A stretch of 64,000 bases of DNA from Pontibacter diazotrophicus (GCF_003367245.1 NZ_QRGR01000014.1:1-64000), one strand, 5' to 3'; counted from the first letter of the stretch, positions 27,600 through 37,036 are shown. The notes: generated by a model not told the origin, from the sequence alone. Numbers and translations are program-made.

Positions 27600-28950
27600 A
27601 CTTGCCCAGTCGCCTGTATAATGCAGTGCGCGTAATGCCTAACTCTTTGGATGCCCTGGAGAGGTTGCCATGGTGCTTTTCCAGCACCCGCAGGATGGTG
27701 GTTTTCTCAAGCTCTTCGAGGTTTGTCTCCTGCTGCAGGTTTTCTGCAGACGGAGCCGCTTCTATAGGAGAGAAGATGATGTCATTTGCCTCCAGCACGT
27801 CGTTATCCGCCATAATCACAGCCCGCTCAATGGCGTACTGCAACTCCCGCACGTTGCCCGGGTAATGGTAGCTCTTTAGTTTCTCCAGCCCTGATTTAGC
27901 TAATTCCGGCGCAGGCTTCATATACTTGTTTGCGTACACGGTGATGAAATGCCGCGCCAGCAGCACAATGTCATCGCCACGCTTGCGGAGCGGTGGAACG
28001 GTAATTTCTACGGTATTAATGCGGTAGATAAGGTCTTTGCGGAAGCGGGCTTCGTTTGCCATTTCTGCCAGCGATACGTTGGTGGCGCACAGCAGGCGCA
28101 CATCTATATCCACGGGTTCGTTGGCACCCACGCGTATCACCTGCCGGTTCTGCAGCACACTGAGCAGCTTCGACTGCTGGTGCAGCGAAATGTTGCCGAT
28201 TTCGTCCAGGAAAATAGTGCCTTTATGGGCGGCTTCAAAACGACCGGCACGATCTTCTCGCGCATCGGTGAAAGCACCTTTTTTATGGCCGAACAATTCA
28301 CTTTCAAACAGCGACTCAGTCAGCGCGCCCACATCCACTTTTATAAAAGGCTTATCGGCGCGCAGCGAGTGCTGGTGAATGGCTTTGGCGATGAGTTCTT
28401 TTCCGGTTCCGTTTTCTCCCAGAATCAGGATGTTCGCGTCAGTTGGCGCTACTTTTTTTATCTTGAAAAAGATATCCTGCATCACTTCCGATTCTCCTAA
28501 TAATTCTGAACCAATCACCGATGTGCTGTCGGCAGGGGAGGAGGAGAGTTTCGCGCCATTGCTTTTTTTGCTGATGGCTTCCTGTATGGTCGTCAGCAGT
28601 TTTTCATTGTGCCAGGGTTTTACCACAAAATCATAGGCGCCTTCTTTCAGGGAACGGATGGCCAGGTCGATGTCGCCATAGGCGGTGATCATGATAACGG
28701 CGGCGGTTGACTTCAGCGCTTTTATTTTCTTGAGCCAGAAAAGGCCTTCGTTTCCGGTGTTGATGGAGGAGGCAAAGTTCATGTCCAGCAGGATCACGTC
28801 GAACGAATGGTGCGTCAGCAGGGAGGGTATGTTCTCCGGGTTCTTCTCGGTCATAATTTCTTTTACCTGCGGCCGCAGCAAGAGCCGGACAGCCGTGAGC
28901 ACGTCGGTGTCATCATCGACAACAAGAACAGAAGCCTTTTTCAGTTGCAT
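27589..28950 (-). CDS. NtrC-family sigma-54-dependent response regulator
   Basis: From the ATG at 28950 (a GTG two codons upstream is possible) the product has 453 residues. It has a receiver domain (VVDDDTD, phospho-acceptor in ILLDMNF), an AAA+ domain (Walker A GENGTGKE, GAFTDA loop that contacts sigma-54, IFLDEIG, R finger region) and a C-terminal Fis-type helix-turn-helix (HHGNLSRASKELGITRTALYRRL). It activates sigma-54 promoters. It forms an operon with the overlapping kinase. The divergent FtsX permease gene has a palindrome and a sigma-54-like promoter upstream and is the likely target. Confidence 0.92.
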   Translation of the reverse strand: MQLKKASVLVVDDDTDVLTAVRLLLRPQVKEIMTEKNPENIPSLLTHHSFDVILLDMNFASSINTGNEGLFWLKKIKALKSTAAVIMITAYGDIDLAIRSLKEGAYDFVVKPWHNEKLLTTIQEAISKKSNGAKLSSSPADSTSVIGSELLGESEVMQDIFFKIKKVAPTDANILILGENGTGKELIAKAIHQHSLRADKPFIKVDVGALTESLFESELFGHKKGAFTDAREDRAGRFEAAHKGTIFLDEIGNISLHQQSKLLSVLQNRQVIRVGANEPVDIDVRLLCATNVSLAEMANEARFRKDLIYRINTVEITVPPLRKRGDDIVLLARHFITVYANKYMKPAPELAKSGLEKLKSYHYPGNVRELQYAIERAVIMADNDVLEANDIIFSPIEAAPSAENLQQETNLEELEKTTILRVLEKHHGNLSRASKELGITRTALYRRLGKYDI

Positions 28951-28964
28951 AAGCACTATCTATA

Positions 28965-29131
28965 TTAGAGCATGTTTAGAATTCATCCTTTGCGCTGCAA
29001 ACTGTCCATAAAGGAACCTGACTATACATTTTTCTCGCTCCATAGCGCTGCTATGAAGCTCCAAAACCGTTTCGCCAGAACCTTTCATGGACAGTTTCCG
29101 CATCCAAAAACGAAATTTAAACATGCTCTTA
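28965..29131. repeat. 167-bp foldback/MITE-like inverted repeat
   Basis: The two halves are imperfect inverted copies, centred at 29048. The ends are (T)TAGAGCATGTTTA and its complement. An internal block AAACTGTCCAT and its complement, and a perfect 6-bp palindrome CATAGC/GCTATG at the centre, also match. There is no ORF of its own and no clear target duplication. It lies between the response regulator gene and the regulatory palindrome of the permease gene. Confidence 0.7.
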
Positions 29132-29207
29132 GCGAAATAAACTACAATTATGCCATTATTACAATATGCTGATTCTGAATAAGAACCATTTTTTATCAGA
29201 AGATGAA

Positions 29208-29246
29208 GTGTGCATTTTCGCACACTCATCGCGCGATTTTGCACGT
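29208..29246 (+). promoter_or_regulatory. Candidate NtrC-type enhancer: palindrome plus degenerate second site
   Basis: Site 1, GTGTGC-N6-GCACAC (29208-29225), is a perfect palindrome inside a longer near-perfect 11-bp inverted repeat (GATGA before, TCATC after). Site 2 at 29229-29246 (core GCGCGATTTTGCAC) has a similar shape but is weaker. They lie 50 bp upstream of a sigma-54-like promoter and between the NtrC regulator gene and the divergent permease gene. Confidence 0.6.
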
Positions 29247-29297
29247 TGTAAAGTTGAGTAAAAAGTATAAGTTGCTGATTATGAATTGTTTTCTGTT

Positions 29298-29314
29298 TTG
29301 GCATTTGTTCTGTA
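29298..29314 (+). promoter_or_regulatory. Sigma-54-like promoter before the FtsX permease gene
   Basis: TTGGCA at 29298-29303 matches the -24 box. The -12 box at the expected distance reads CTGTA in place of TTGCA, so GT replaces the usual GC. It is 72 bp before the ATG at 29386. Confidence 0.45.
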
Positions 29315-29385
29315 AGCCTGTTTTTGTAATAGTACAAGCAAGATAAAACTGGAAAAATAATCACAACAGCTTAACCGACTCCTGT

Positions 29386-31806
29386 ATGTTTAGAAACTAC
29401 TTTAAAACCGCCTATCGGAATATCTTCCGGCACAAAGGGTTCTCCTTTATCAATATTGCTGGTTTAGCGCTGGGCCTGACAGCCTGCCTGCTCATTGGCC
29501 TGTTTGTGCATGATGAGTTGCAGTACGATAAATTCCTCCCGGAAGGGGAACGGGTATACCGCGTTTACAATGATATATCAGCTGAGGAAGCCGGTACCAT
29601 CCTGGCGGTTGTGCCTCCCATGTTCGGAGCTACCCTAAAGGAAAGTGTCCCGGAAGTAGAGACTGTTGTACGCATCCTGATGCTGCCCTTTGATTCCAAC
29701 CAGCTGGTAGAGGTGGGGGAGAAGAGCATTTACGAAAAAGGACGATTTTATGCTGAACCGGAGTTCTTTGAGGTATTTCAGCTTCCTTTCAAGTACGGTT
29801 CTCCCGAAAAAGCCCTTGAAGATCCTTCCTCCATCGTTATCTCAGATGCGTTTTCTGAGCGAGTATTCGGGGATGTTGATCCGGTTGGTAAGAAGGTAGC
29901 GGTTAATAAAGAGCCGTTTATCGTAAGAGGGGTATTCAGTACAGAGGAGCGTTTTCATTTGCCTGTAAACTTTGTGCTGCCTTTTGCCGCTGCCCAGATA
30001 CCAGCTGAGCGTATGAAAAACTGGGGATGGCAGCAGTTTTATACTTATGTTAAATTGAAAGAAGGAGCAAATGCAGCTGCAGCTGAATCAAAGCTGCAGG
30101 GTATTGTGGGAAAGCAGATTGATGAAGCCCGGAATAAACCTTTCAGATACCTTCCGTTGCTGCAGCCCCTGAACGAAGTGTACCTGTATTCAGCTAGCTT
30201 TAAGTTTGACCAGTCCATTAAAGGCAACATCACCTATGTGAGGGCGCTTGGTATTATCGCTATTTTTATCTTACTCATTGCCTGCTTCAATTTTGTGAAC
30301 CTGGCTACTGCCAAGTCCATGCAGCGGGCAAAAGAAGTGGGGGTAAGGAAGGCGGTAGGTGCTAGCCGCGGTCAGCTCATGCTGCAGTTCATGGGGGAGA
30401 CGGTACTGCTCACGCTCATCAGCGTCATTTTTGCTGCCGCGCTTACTTCTTTGCTGTTGCCATCGCTGAACGAGTTTGCGGGCAAGGAAATGACATTCAA
30501 CCTGTTCAAAGATCCATCCCTTCTTTTGCTGCTGCTTCTTTTAACGCTGGTGGTGGGTATCCTGGCAGGGCTTTATCCGGCCATGGTATTGTCTGGCTTT
30601 AAACCTGTGAGGGTATTAAAAAGCGCTGTGGTGGTGGACAGTAAAGTTGGGAAAATACAGTGGCTGCGGCATGGGCTGATTGTGGTGCAGTTTGCCTTGT
30701 CTATCTTCCTGATCATTTGTGCCGGTATCGTTTACAAGCAGGTGGCCTACCTGCACAACAAAGACTTAGGTTTCAATAAAGAGCAGATCATGTTTTTCCA
30801 GATGAGGGGAGACAATATGTTCAGCAACTACGAAACGTTTAAAAGTGAGTTGCTGAAAGGACCAGGTATCCAGGATGTGTCTATTGGCTATGGTTTTCCG
30901 GGAGATGCTACGGCAGGAGACGGCGTGATTGTGCCGGATAACGGGGAGCAGGTAAACCATTCTACTGCCATGCTGATGGTTGACTTTGATTACATCTACA
31001 CACTGGATGTAAAAGTAGTAGCAGGAAGACCGTTTTCAAGAGATTTTAAAACGGATGCCGACCAGGCTTTTATGATCAACGAAACTGCTGTAAGGGAACT
31101 GGGGTACGGAACCCCGGAAAAAGCTCTTGGCCAGCCCTTGTTGTGGCCAACCTGGGATAACCAAGATTCTGTGAAGGAAGGAAAGATTATCGGAGTTGTA
31201 AAAGACTTTCATTTCAAAAGTCTGTATGACAAGGTAGATCCAACGGTGCTGCAGATTTACCCGGGTGCTTACGTGAAAGTAGCCGTTAAAATGAGTTCTG
31301 ATAATATCGCGGGTTCTATAGACCATGTGAAGGAAGTCTGGGGCGAGTTCTCACCTGATTACCCTGTAGAGTACATTTTTATGGATGACAATTTTCAGAA
31401 AATGTACAAGGCAGAAGACAAGTTAAAGTCCCTGCTGACCATTTTTACTGGTATTGCCATTTTTGTGGCTTGCCTGGGCCTGTTTGGTCTGGCGGCTTAC
31501 GCGGCAGAGCGCCGGAAAAAAGAGATTGGTATCCGGAAAGTGCTGGGTGCTGAAACGTCTTCCATTGTAACGCTTCTCTCAAAGGATTTCCTGAAGCTGG
31601 TGGTAATAGCGGCGCTTATCGCTTTCCCGCTTGCCTGGTATGCCATGCAAATCTGGCTGCAGGATTTCGCCTACCGCATCGACATACCGCTCTGGGTGTT
31701 CCTTGTCGCAGGTATGGTAGCAGCCCTGTTAGCTTTTGTTACCATCAGTTACCAGGCCATTAAAGCGGCTACAAACAATCCGGTCCTGAACCTGAGGATG
31801 GACTGA
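29386..31806 (+). CDS. FtsX/MacB-type ABC transporter permease
   Basis: The product has 806 residues: a duplicated MacB-PCD plus FtsX layout. One N-terminal membrane segment (GFSFINIAGLALGLTACLL) is followed by a large periplasmic domain. Three membrane segments (about 285-420) come next, then a further segment about 430-455 (LIVVQFALSIFLIICAGIV), a second periplasmic domain, and a C-terminal FtsX block (LTIFTGIAIFVACLGLFGLAAY and RRKKEIGIRKVLGA). Such permeases in Bacteroidota work with separate ATPases in lipoprotein or peptide handling; no ATPase gene is adjacent. It is probably controlled by the divergent NtrC-type regulator. Confidence 0.88.
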   Translation: MFRNYFKTAYRNIFRHKGFSFINIAGLALGLTACLLIGLFVHDELQYDKFLPEGERVYRVYNDISAEEAGTILAVVPPMFGATLKESVPEVETVVRILMLPFDSNQLVEVGEKSIYEKGRFYAEPEFFEVFQLPFKYGSPEKALEDPSSIVISDAFSERVFGDVDPVGKKVAVNKEPFIVRGVFSTEERFHLPVNFVLPFAAAQIPAERMKNWGWQQFYTYVKLKEGANAAAAESKLQGIVGKQIDEARNKPFRYLPLLQPLNEVYLYSASFKFDQSIKGNITYVRALGIIAIFILLIACFNFVNLATAKSMQRAKEVGVRKAVGASRGQLMLQFMGETVLLTLISVIFAAALTSLLLPSLNEFAGKEMTFNLFKDPSLLLLLLLLTLVVGILAGLYPAMVLSGFKPVRVLKSAVVVDSKVGKIQWLRHGLIVVQFALSIFLIICAGIVYKQVAYLHNKDLGFNKEQIMFFQMRGDNMFSNYETFKSELLKGPGIQDVSIGYGFPGDATAGDGVIVPDNGEQVNHSTAMLMVDFDYIYTLDVKVVAGRPFSRDFKTDADQAFMINETAVRELGYGTPEKALGQPLLWPTWDNQDSVKEGKIIGVVKDFHFKSLYDKVDPTVLQIYPGAYVKVAVKMSSDNIAGSIDHVKEVWGEFSPDYPVEYIFMDDNFQKMYKAEDKLKSLLTIFTGIAIFVACLGLFGLAAYAAERRKKEIGIRKVLGAETSSIVTLLSKDFLKLVVIAALIAFPLAWYAMQIWLQDFAYRIDIPLWVFLVAGMVAALLAFVTISYQAIKAATNNPVLNLRMD

Positions 31807-31836
31807 TTGAGTTAAATGGATTAATTGAGTTTATAA

Positions 31837-31864
31837 GAAGAGCTACCTGCCTGGGTAGCTCTTC
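31837..31864 (+). terminator. Stem-loop terminator after the permease gene
   Basis: An 11-bp perfect stem (31837-31847 with 31854-31864) closes a 6-nt loop. It is followed only by a short T-containing tract, so strength is uncertain. Confidence 0.65.
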
Positions 31865-32031
31865 CTGCTTAAATCACAGCATAATACACCTCCACAGAAA
31901 GGTATTAATCAGCTGATTTTGAAACGATTTCTGTTTAGATATACTTTATACATTGGAAAGCAGGTAGTAACATGAACTGCCTTAAGACTCTTCAATTTTG
32001 AATTAAAGCATATCTGAAGCAGGAATTATAT

Positions 32032-32613
32032 ATGAGCAAAGTTTTCTGTTACCTTATAACAGCACTAACGGCTATAGTGGCGGCTTGTGATGCGCCGCAG
32101 CCCACTACCAGTGTTGCAGCTGAGGCTCCAACTGAAAGAAGTGATAAAGCCGAAACAAGTGTTACAGCTGACATGAGCCTGGACGAGCTACTGACGGAGC
32201 ACCAGGAGTACGAGCGGATACAGTTGAAGAGGATGCCGTCCGGGCATCTGCAAATGCAGGTTTCCCTGAATGGTGTGAGTGGGAATTTTATACTGGATAC
32301 CGGCGCAGGAGCTACCATACTGGAGGAAAAAAAGAAGTCTGCCTTTCATTTAACATCCCGTAAATCAAACAAAGTGGTTACAGGAACAGGAGGTGGCGCC
32401 ATGGGCATGCAGTTGTCCGTCGGCAATAAAATGAAGATAGGGGAGCTTGAAATCAAAAACTCTCCCATCTACCTGGTTAGTCTGGACCATGTGAACAAGG
32501 TTTTTATGGACATGAAGCTTGAGGAAGTAGACGGTATTATTGGCGCCGATATTTTGTCTGCCAAAAGAGGGGTAATTGATTACACCAACCTTGTGCTGTA
32601 CCTGAGGAAATAA
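32032..32613 (+). CDS. Retropepsin-like aspartic protease lipoprotein
   Basis: The product has 193 residues. The signal peptide ends in lipobox IVAAC. A low-complexity Thr/Ser/Ala/Glu linker follows (to about 50). The rest is a single-lobe aspartic protease fold: catalytic FILDTGAGATIL (DTGA), flap-region glycines TGTGGGAMG, and the second signature GIIGADIL. Retropepsin-like enzymes act as dimers, and similar bacterial proteins are membrane or periplasmic proteases. The gene stands alone with no obvious substrate partner. Confidence 0.8.
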   Translation: MSKVFCYLITALTAIVAACDAPQPTTSVAAEAPTERSDKAETSVTADMSLDELLTEHQEYERIQLKRMPSGHLQMQVSLNGVSGNFILDTGAGATILEEKKKSAFHLTSRKSNKVVTGTGGGAMGMQLSVGNKMKIGELEIKNSPIYLVSLDHVNKVFMDMKLEEVDGIIGADILSAKRGVIDYTNLVLYLRK

Positions 32614-32653
32614 TAAAGCACCTTTGCACCTGAAACGTCGAATAGAAAATGGT

Positions 32654-33088
32654 TTACCTGTTCTTTCGGCCTTTTCCCTGCTTTTGCTTTCTGGCTTTGT
32701 TCCGTTCGCTTTTTATCTCCTTAAAGTCTTCGTTGGAGACTGTGATAGTATATGTGGCAGACGTTAAGATAGCAACATTGGCATCATAGTCATAGTCCAA
32801 TGTGAGCAAAAGAGCCTTGTTTTCGTTGAGCTGATACTCTTCACCTACCTTATCAAACACATGAAAAGCGTACTCACCTTCCTCTGCCTGTTTTGATGGG
32901 ATGAGCGCCAGGCAATCCCCTGTGATGACGAGCGGTGTGTCAAGTTCTTCCACAAAGTCGAACGCCTGGTAATACTTGCCGTCTTTTTTATGCGTGATGT
33001 ATTCCACTGTGTTCAGGTGCACAGCTATATCCTTGTTCCTGCTGTCTCTGCTGTTTTTAATCTGGCGTATGTTGCCTGTTACTCTCAT
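32654..33088 (-). CDS. Hypothetical soluble protein with basic tail
   Basis: The product has 144 residues and no signal or membrane segment. The N-terminal part has beta character (VEYITHKKDGKYYQAFDFVE, PLVITGDCLALI). The C-terminus is strongly basic (KSERNKARKQKQGKGRKNR). I recognise no family. It is convergent with the protease lipoprotein gene, 40 bp apart. Confidence 0.55.
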   Translation of the reverse strand: MRVTGNIRQIKNSRDSRNKDIAVHLNTVEYITHKKDGKYYQAFDFVEELDTPLVITGDCLALIPSKQAEEGEYAFHVFDKVGEEYQLNENKALLLTLDYDYDANVAILTSATYTITVSNEDFKEIKSERNKARKQKQGKGRKNR

Positions 33089-33300
33089 GTGCTTTTATTC
33101 TCTCTAAACATCCTGTCATCCCCGTGCTTTACTCCTGACATTGCTGGTGCAGCACTGGAGCTTTAGCGCCAGATGTTTTATTTTGATGCAAGATACGCAT
33201 ACGCTTTGACTTAAGGTGACTGTTGCAGGATTAGAGCCAGCCTAATGAGGATACGGCTGCAATGCTTGTCAGCAGAAGCACGCAACAGCGTTACAGAGCT

Positions 33301-33753
33301 TTACAGAGCAGAATTGTTCTTATAATCCTGTAGTCTCTTGTCTACAATTTTTCTGGCTGTTTCCTCATCCAAATCCAGGGCGGAAGAGATGTAGCTAATG
33401 AGCTCTTCTTCTTTGTTGGCTAATACACCATCAGCCAGCACTAATTCAATGGTCAGCGCAAAAAGGTCATATTTACGTTCAGCGGAAATATATTCCACGC
33501 TATTGTCAATCAACTGTTTACTGCCGATTCTGGCATGCGCCAGTAAGACCGCTTTGTAATATTCCCGCACATCATGCCCCTCGAAAATTGGTTTATAAGC
33601 TAAGGCCTGCGCTAACTCTTCCAACTCTTCATCTGCAACATCTTCATCAACAGCGATGCAGGCATGCATGATAGCTATCCAAGCCTCCTGCTCGTTTCCT
33701 GGTGCATAAGATGCTCTTGTCGCTTTCGGATATTTTTTGTCAAATACTCCCAT
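33301..33753 (-). CDS. TerB-like protein
   Basis: From the ATG at 33753 the product has 150 residues. The all-helical region and the acidic pairs AVDEDVADEELEELA and VLADGVLANKEEELI match the TerB fold, which has two metal-binding acidic patches. Members are linked to tellurite resistance or envelope stress, and many stand alone as here. Conserved spacing between the two acidic segments (about 75 residues) supports the call. The exact role is unknown. Confidence 0.7.
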   Translation of the reverse strand: MGVFDKKYPKATRASYAPGNEQEAWIAIMHACIAVDEDVADEELEELAQALAYKPIFEGHDVREYYKAVLLAHARIGSKQLIDNSVEYISAERKYDLFALTIELVLADGVLANKEEELISYISSALDLDEETARKIVDKRLQDYKNNSAL

Positions 33754-33855
33754 CAAATATGTCTACTCCATTCTATATAGTGAATTTTCTACTACACCTG
33801 ATATTTATCAAAGGTTGCGGGTTTCCGGATTATTTAGTTTAAAGTTAAGGCGAAC

Positions 33856-35250
33856 TTAAACTCTCACCTTTTTCCATGTGCCTTGCCTGAACAACCACCA
33901 GCTCACCAGCGCGTGCAGTGAGTGGCAAATGGCAATAGCGATAAATATACCGGTGGCAGCTAGTTCGAAAGAGATAGCAAGCCAATAGGCAAGGGGTATC
34001 TCCAGTATCCATAGCACCACAATGTTAATGATAGCAGGGGTTCTGGTGTCGCCGGCTCCATTAAATGCCTGCACCATCACCATACCCAGGCCAAAAAATA
34101 TATAGCCCAGCGTAATAATTTTTAATGCTTCTGATGCCACACGTATTACTTCAGGCTCCGCTGTGAAAAACCCGGCCAGGTGCTCTCCGAACAGAAGAAA
34201 AACCACCGTGACGGCAGCCATGAAGATAACGTTATAACGCGCCGTCAGCCACACGGCAATTTCTGCTCTTTTCCCTTTTTGCGCCCCCAGGTTTTGCCCC
34301 ACCAGTGTGGCTGCTGCTGAAGACAAGCCCCATGACGGCAGAATCGTGAAAATGATAATCCGGAAAGCAATGGTATATCCCGCCAGCGCCTGGCTTCCGA
34401 ACTCTGCGATGATCCTTGTCAGGAAAATCCAGCTGGCTGAGTCTATCAGGTATTGCCCAATACCACCGGAAGAAACCTGAAGGATTTTTCTGATCATGGC
34501 AAAGCGGATGACAAGGTTCTCCCGCCCAATCTGCAGTAAATGCCTGCCATTGAGTAAGTGATACAGCTGGTAAACAACACCCAGGCTTCTTCCGATATTG
34601 GTAGCCCAGGCCGCTCCCTCCAGTCCTAAACCGTCTATGGCGCCTACTCCAAATATAAGGATAGGATCTAGTATAATGTTTGCCCCGTTTGCGATCCAGA
34701 GTGCACGCATGGCCAGGTGTGGCAGTCCGGCTCCGCGGAAGGCCCCATTTACCAGGAAAAGGACCATAATAGCAATGTTGCCGGCGAAAATGATTTGTGC
34801 GAAAGTAAGGCCGGAAGCAATAACGTCAGGAGTGGCTCCCATCAGGTTCAGGATGTCTGCCGCAAAGTACGTGGCAAAGGCACCCAGCAGCAGCGCTAAA
34901 GTGCTGCCGGTTACCAATAGCTGGTAGGTGACATTCCCTGCTTCGGCATACTTCTTTTCACCGAACCTGCGCGACACCAGCGCTGTTGCGGCAATGCTGA
35001 TACCCATGCCAACAGCGTAGATGATCATCAGAACCGACTCTGTAAGTCCTACTGTGGCTAAGGCGCTGGAGCCAAGTCTTCCCACAAAAAAGATGTCGAC
35101 TACGGCAAACAAAGACTCCATCACCATTTCTAGAATCATCGGTACCGCCAGCAGAACAATGCTTCTCTTAATGCTTAAGGTGGTATAGTCCTGTTCTATT
35201 CCTCTCACCGCAAGCCAGATGAGCGTCCATAGTTCTTTGAGACTGTTCAT
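33856..35250 (-). CDS. MATE family efflux transporter
   Basis: The product has 464 residues with about 12 membrane segments in two homologous halves, the normal MATE size. VPMILEMVMESLFAVVDIFF, VGRLGSSALATVGL, GAFRGAGLP and AFNGAGDTRTP are family-like segments. It would export organic cations or drugs using a Na+ or H+ gradient. The 44-bp gap to the upstream oxidoreductase gene on the same strand allows joint transcription. Confidence 0.9.
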   Translation of the reverse strand: MNSLKELWTLIWLAVRGIEQDYTTLSIKRSIVLLAVPMILEMVMESLFAVVDIFFVGRLGSSALATVGLTESVLMIIYAVGMGISIAATALVSRRFGEKKYAEAGNVTYQLLVTGSTLALLLGAFATYFAADILNLMGATPDVIASGLTFAQIIFAGNIAIMVLFLVNGAFRGAGLPHLAMRALWIANGANIILDPILIFGVGAIDGLGLEGAAWATNIGRSLGVVYQLYHLLNGRHLLQIGRENLVIRFAMIRKILQVSSGGIGQYLIDSASWIFLTRIIAEFGSQALAGYTIAFRIIIFTILPSWGLSSAAATLVGQNLGAQKGKRAEIAVWLTARYNVIFMAAVTVVFLLFGEHLAGFFTAEPEVIRVASEALKIITLGYIFFGLGMVMVQAFNGAGDTRTPAIINIVVLWILEIPLAYWLAISFELAATGIFIAIAICHSLHALVSWWLFRQGTWKKVRV

Positions 35251-35293
35251 GCAGTGGAACTGTATGGGCCTTAGCTCTCAAATGACAGCATCA

Positions 35294-36661
35294 TTATACC
35301 TTGTCCTGGTCAGGGTGAACCCAAGGTTGCCGGTAAGGGCGTTGCAGTAGTGCCGTTGCCTCCGGATCACCTGCGATTTCACGCTTTACAGGGTCGTAGA
35401 CCAGGGGGCGCCCCAACTGCATGGATAAATTGGCCAGTATACAGCTGGCCGTAGAGATATGGCCCTGCTCAATGTCAGCCACTGGTTTGCTGCCTTTTTC
35501 GATGGCTGCCAGGAAATCCTGCATGTGGAGCCTGGTGGCCGGAGCCGCATGTAATTCTATACCTTCTTCTTTCAGGTCCTCCGGGTATTTTTCTCTTTCA
35601 TAAACCGCATCGCGGTGAATTTTTTCGCCATCCTCATCTACTGGAATAAAATCATATTGATGGGGGCTGGCTAACAACGTGCCTTTCTCACCATAGATAG
35701 TCAAGCCCCAGGGATAATCAGGGTTGGCCGGTGTGCCCCAGGTGCGGTGCTGCCATATGCAGTTGAGTTCATCATATTCGAATGTAGCAGTCTGGGTATC
35801 GGAAGTGTTGGCAGCTCCTTCTTTCTGTACATAGATTCCACCGGTAGAGCTGACGCGTTTCGGCCACCCGAGTTGTAGCATCCATCGCGCGGCATCAAAC
35901 ATGTGGATGCACATATCCCCGACAATCCCGTTGCTATACTCCATAAAATTGCGCCAGCGGCGGTGCGGCAATCCGTCGTAGGGGCGCAGCGGAGCAGGGC
36001 CTGTCCACAGGTTATAGTTCAGGAAGTCCGGTACTGGCTTATCAGGTGGGTTGGCAGTGCTGCGCATGTGGTAATAGCAATACATCTCCACATGCGACAC
36101 CTTCCCCAGGAGACCGGCATCTATGATATTTTTTTTGGCTTCTATCAGGTGTGGGGTGCTTCTGCGCTGAGTGCCCACCTGCACCACACGGTTATACTTG
36201 CGGGCTGCAGCCACCATGGCTTCCCCTTCCAACACATCCACACTAATTGGCTTTTGCACGTACACGTGGGCTCCGGCTTTCAGCGCCGCAATAGTGGGCA
36301 GGGCATGCCAGTGGTCAGGAGTGCCAATCAGCACGATATCCAGTTTGTTTTCGGCAAGCATTTTCTGGTAATCTTCGTATAGCCGGGGCTTTTTACGCGC
36401 TTTCAGGCGCTGGCTTACCAGTGCTGCCGCTTCATCAAGCATATTTTTGTCTACATCACAAAGCGCAACTACTTCTACCGGTGCTACCTGCATCAAACGG
36501 AATAAGTCGCTTTTGCCGTACCAGCCGGTCCCGATTAAGCCTACCCGCAGGGCTTTTGCCGGATCGGCCAGGCTTATTCCGTGTGCGCCAAGGGCTGTTA
36601 GAGCTAGTGTGGCCGTTGCTCCTTTCAGGAAGTTCCGGCGGTTGATAGGCAATGGATACAT
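35294..36661 (-). CDS. TAT-exported Gfo/Idh/MocA family oxidoreductase
   Basis: The product has 455 residues. It begins with a twin-arginine signal (NRRNFLKGATATLALTALG), so it folds before export to the periplasm. An NAD(P)-binding Rossmann domain follows (VGLIGTGWYG, VALCDVD), with the substrate-side lysine motif YVQKPISVD (QKP in place of the commoner EKP). A C-terminal alpha/beta domain has GDMCIHMFD. Members act on sugars and related polyols; the substrate is unknown. Probably in one unit with the MATE gene downstream. Confidence 0.88.
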   Translation of the reverse strand: MYPLPINRRNFLKGATATLALTALGAHGISLADPAKALRVGLIGTGWYGKSDLFRLMQVAPVEVVALCDVDKNMLDEAAALVSQRLKARKKPRLYEDYQKMLAENKLDIVLIGTPDHWHALPTIAALKAGAHVYVQKPISVDVLEGEAMVAAARKYNRVVQVGTQRRSTPHLIEAKKNIIDAGLLGKVSHVEMYCYYHMRSTANPPDKPVPDFLNYNLWTGPAPLRPYDGLPHRRWRNFMEYSNGIVGDMCIHMFDAARWMLQLGWPKRVSSTGGIYVQKEGAANTSDTQTATFEYDELNCIWQHRTWGTPANPDYPWGLTIYGEKGTLLASPHQYDFIPVDEDGEKIHRDAVYEREKYPEDLKEEGIELHAAPATRLHMQDFLAAIEKGSKPVADIEQGHISTASCILANLSMQLGRPLVYDPVKREIAGDPEATALLQRPYRQPWVHPDQDKV

Positions 36662-36962
36662 AGCTGTGGCAGGTTAAGTTTTAGCTAAGGTGTCAGGGTA
36701 TTGCCCGTGTGACAGTGCTTATTCTGGTTAAGCGTATCAGCCGTTATGAAGCAGTACCAGAGGCAATATAAAAATAATCTGGCTTTGATGAGCCCTATCT
36801 TTAAGAATTCATACCTGTTATTGCTGCCTGTGCAGGAGGGGTGCAGGAAGCAACGCAGTGTAACTACAACCAATCGCAGGATAGATAGGATAGGGTGAGG
36901 GGAACTGTAACGCAGAAATCAAGTGGTGCTTTTGCTGGACAGGCCTAAACGATAGCAAACGC
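36662..36962. other. 301-bp intergenic region, nothing recognised
   Basis: The stretch lies upstream of the oxidoreductase gene and before the terminator at 36963-36990. I see no gene. Promoter signals for the oxidoreductase are not clear. Confidence 0.4.
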
Positions 36963-36990
36963 AAAAGACCCGGGGTTTCCCGGGTCTTTT
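36963..36990. terminator. Bidirectional-looking terminator, 12-bp perfect stem
   Basis: Arms 36963-36974 and 36979-36990 are perfectly complementary around a GTTT loop, starting with AAAAG and ending with CTTTT. It lies just after the end of the minus-strand gene at 37037-37369 and is most likely its terminator. Confidence 0.85.
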
Positions 36991-37036
36991 ATTAGAAGCA
37001 TTGGTTATACTTCTAGTTATTTTAAAAGGTAGAAGG

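Noticed and set aside
28972..29364. Short frames inside and across the foldback element (both strands)
   Set aside because: They arise from the inverted repeat and do not continue into any conserved protein.
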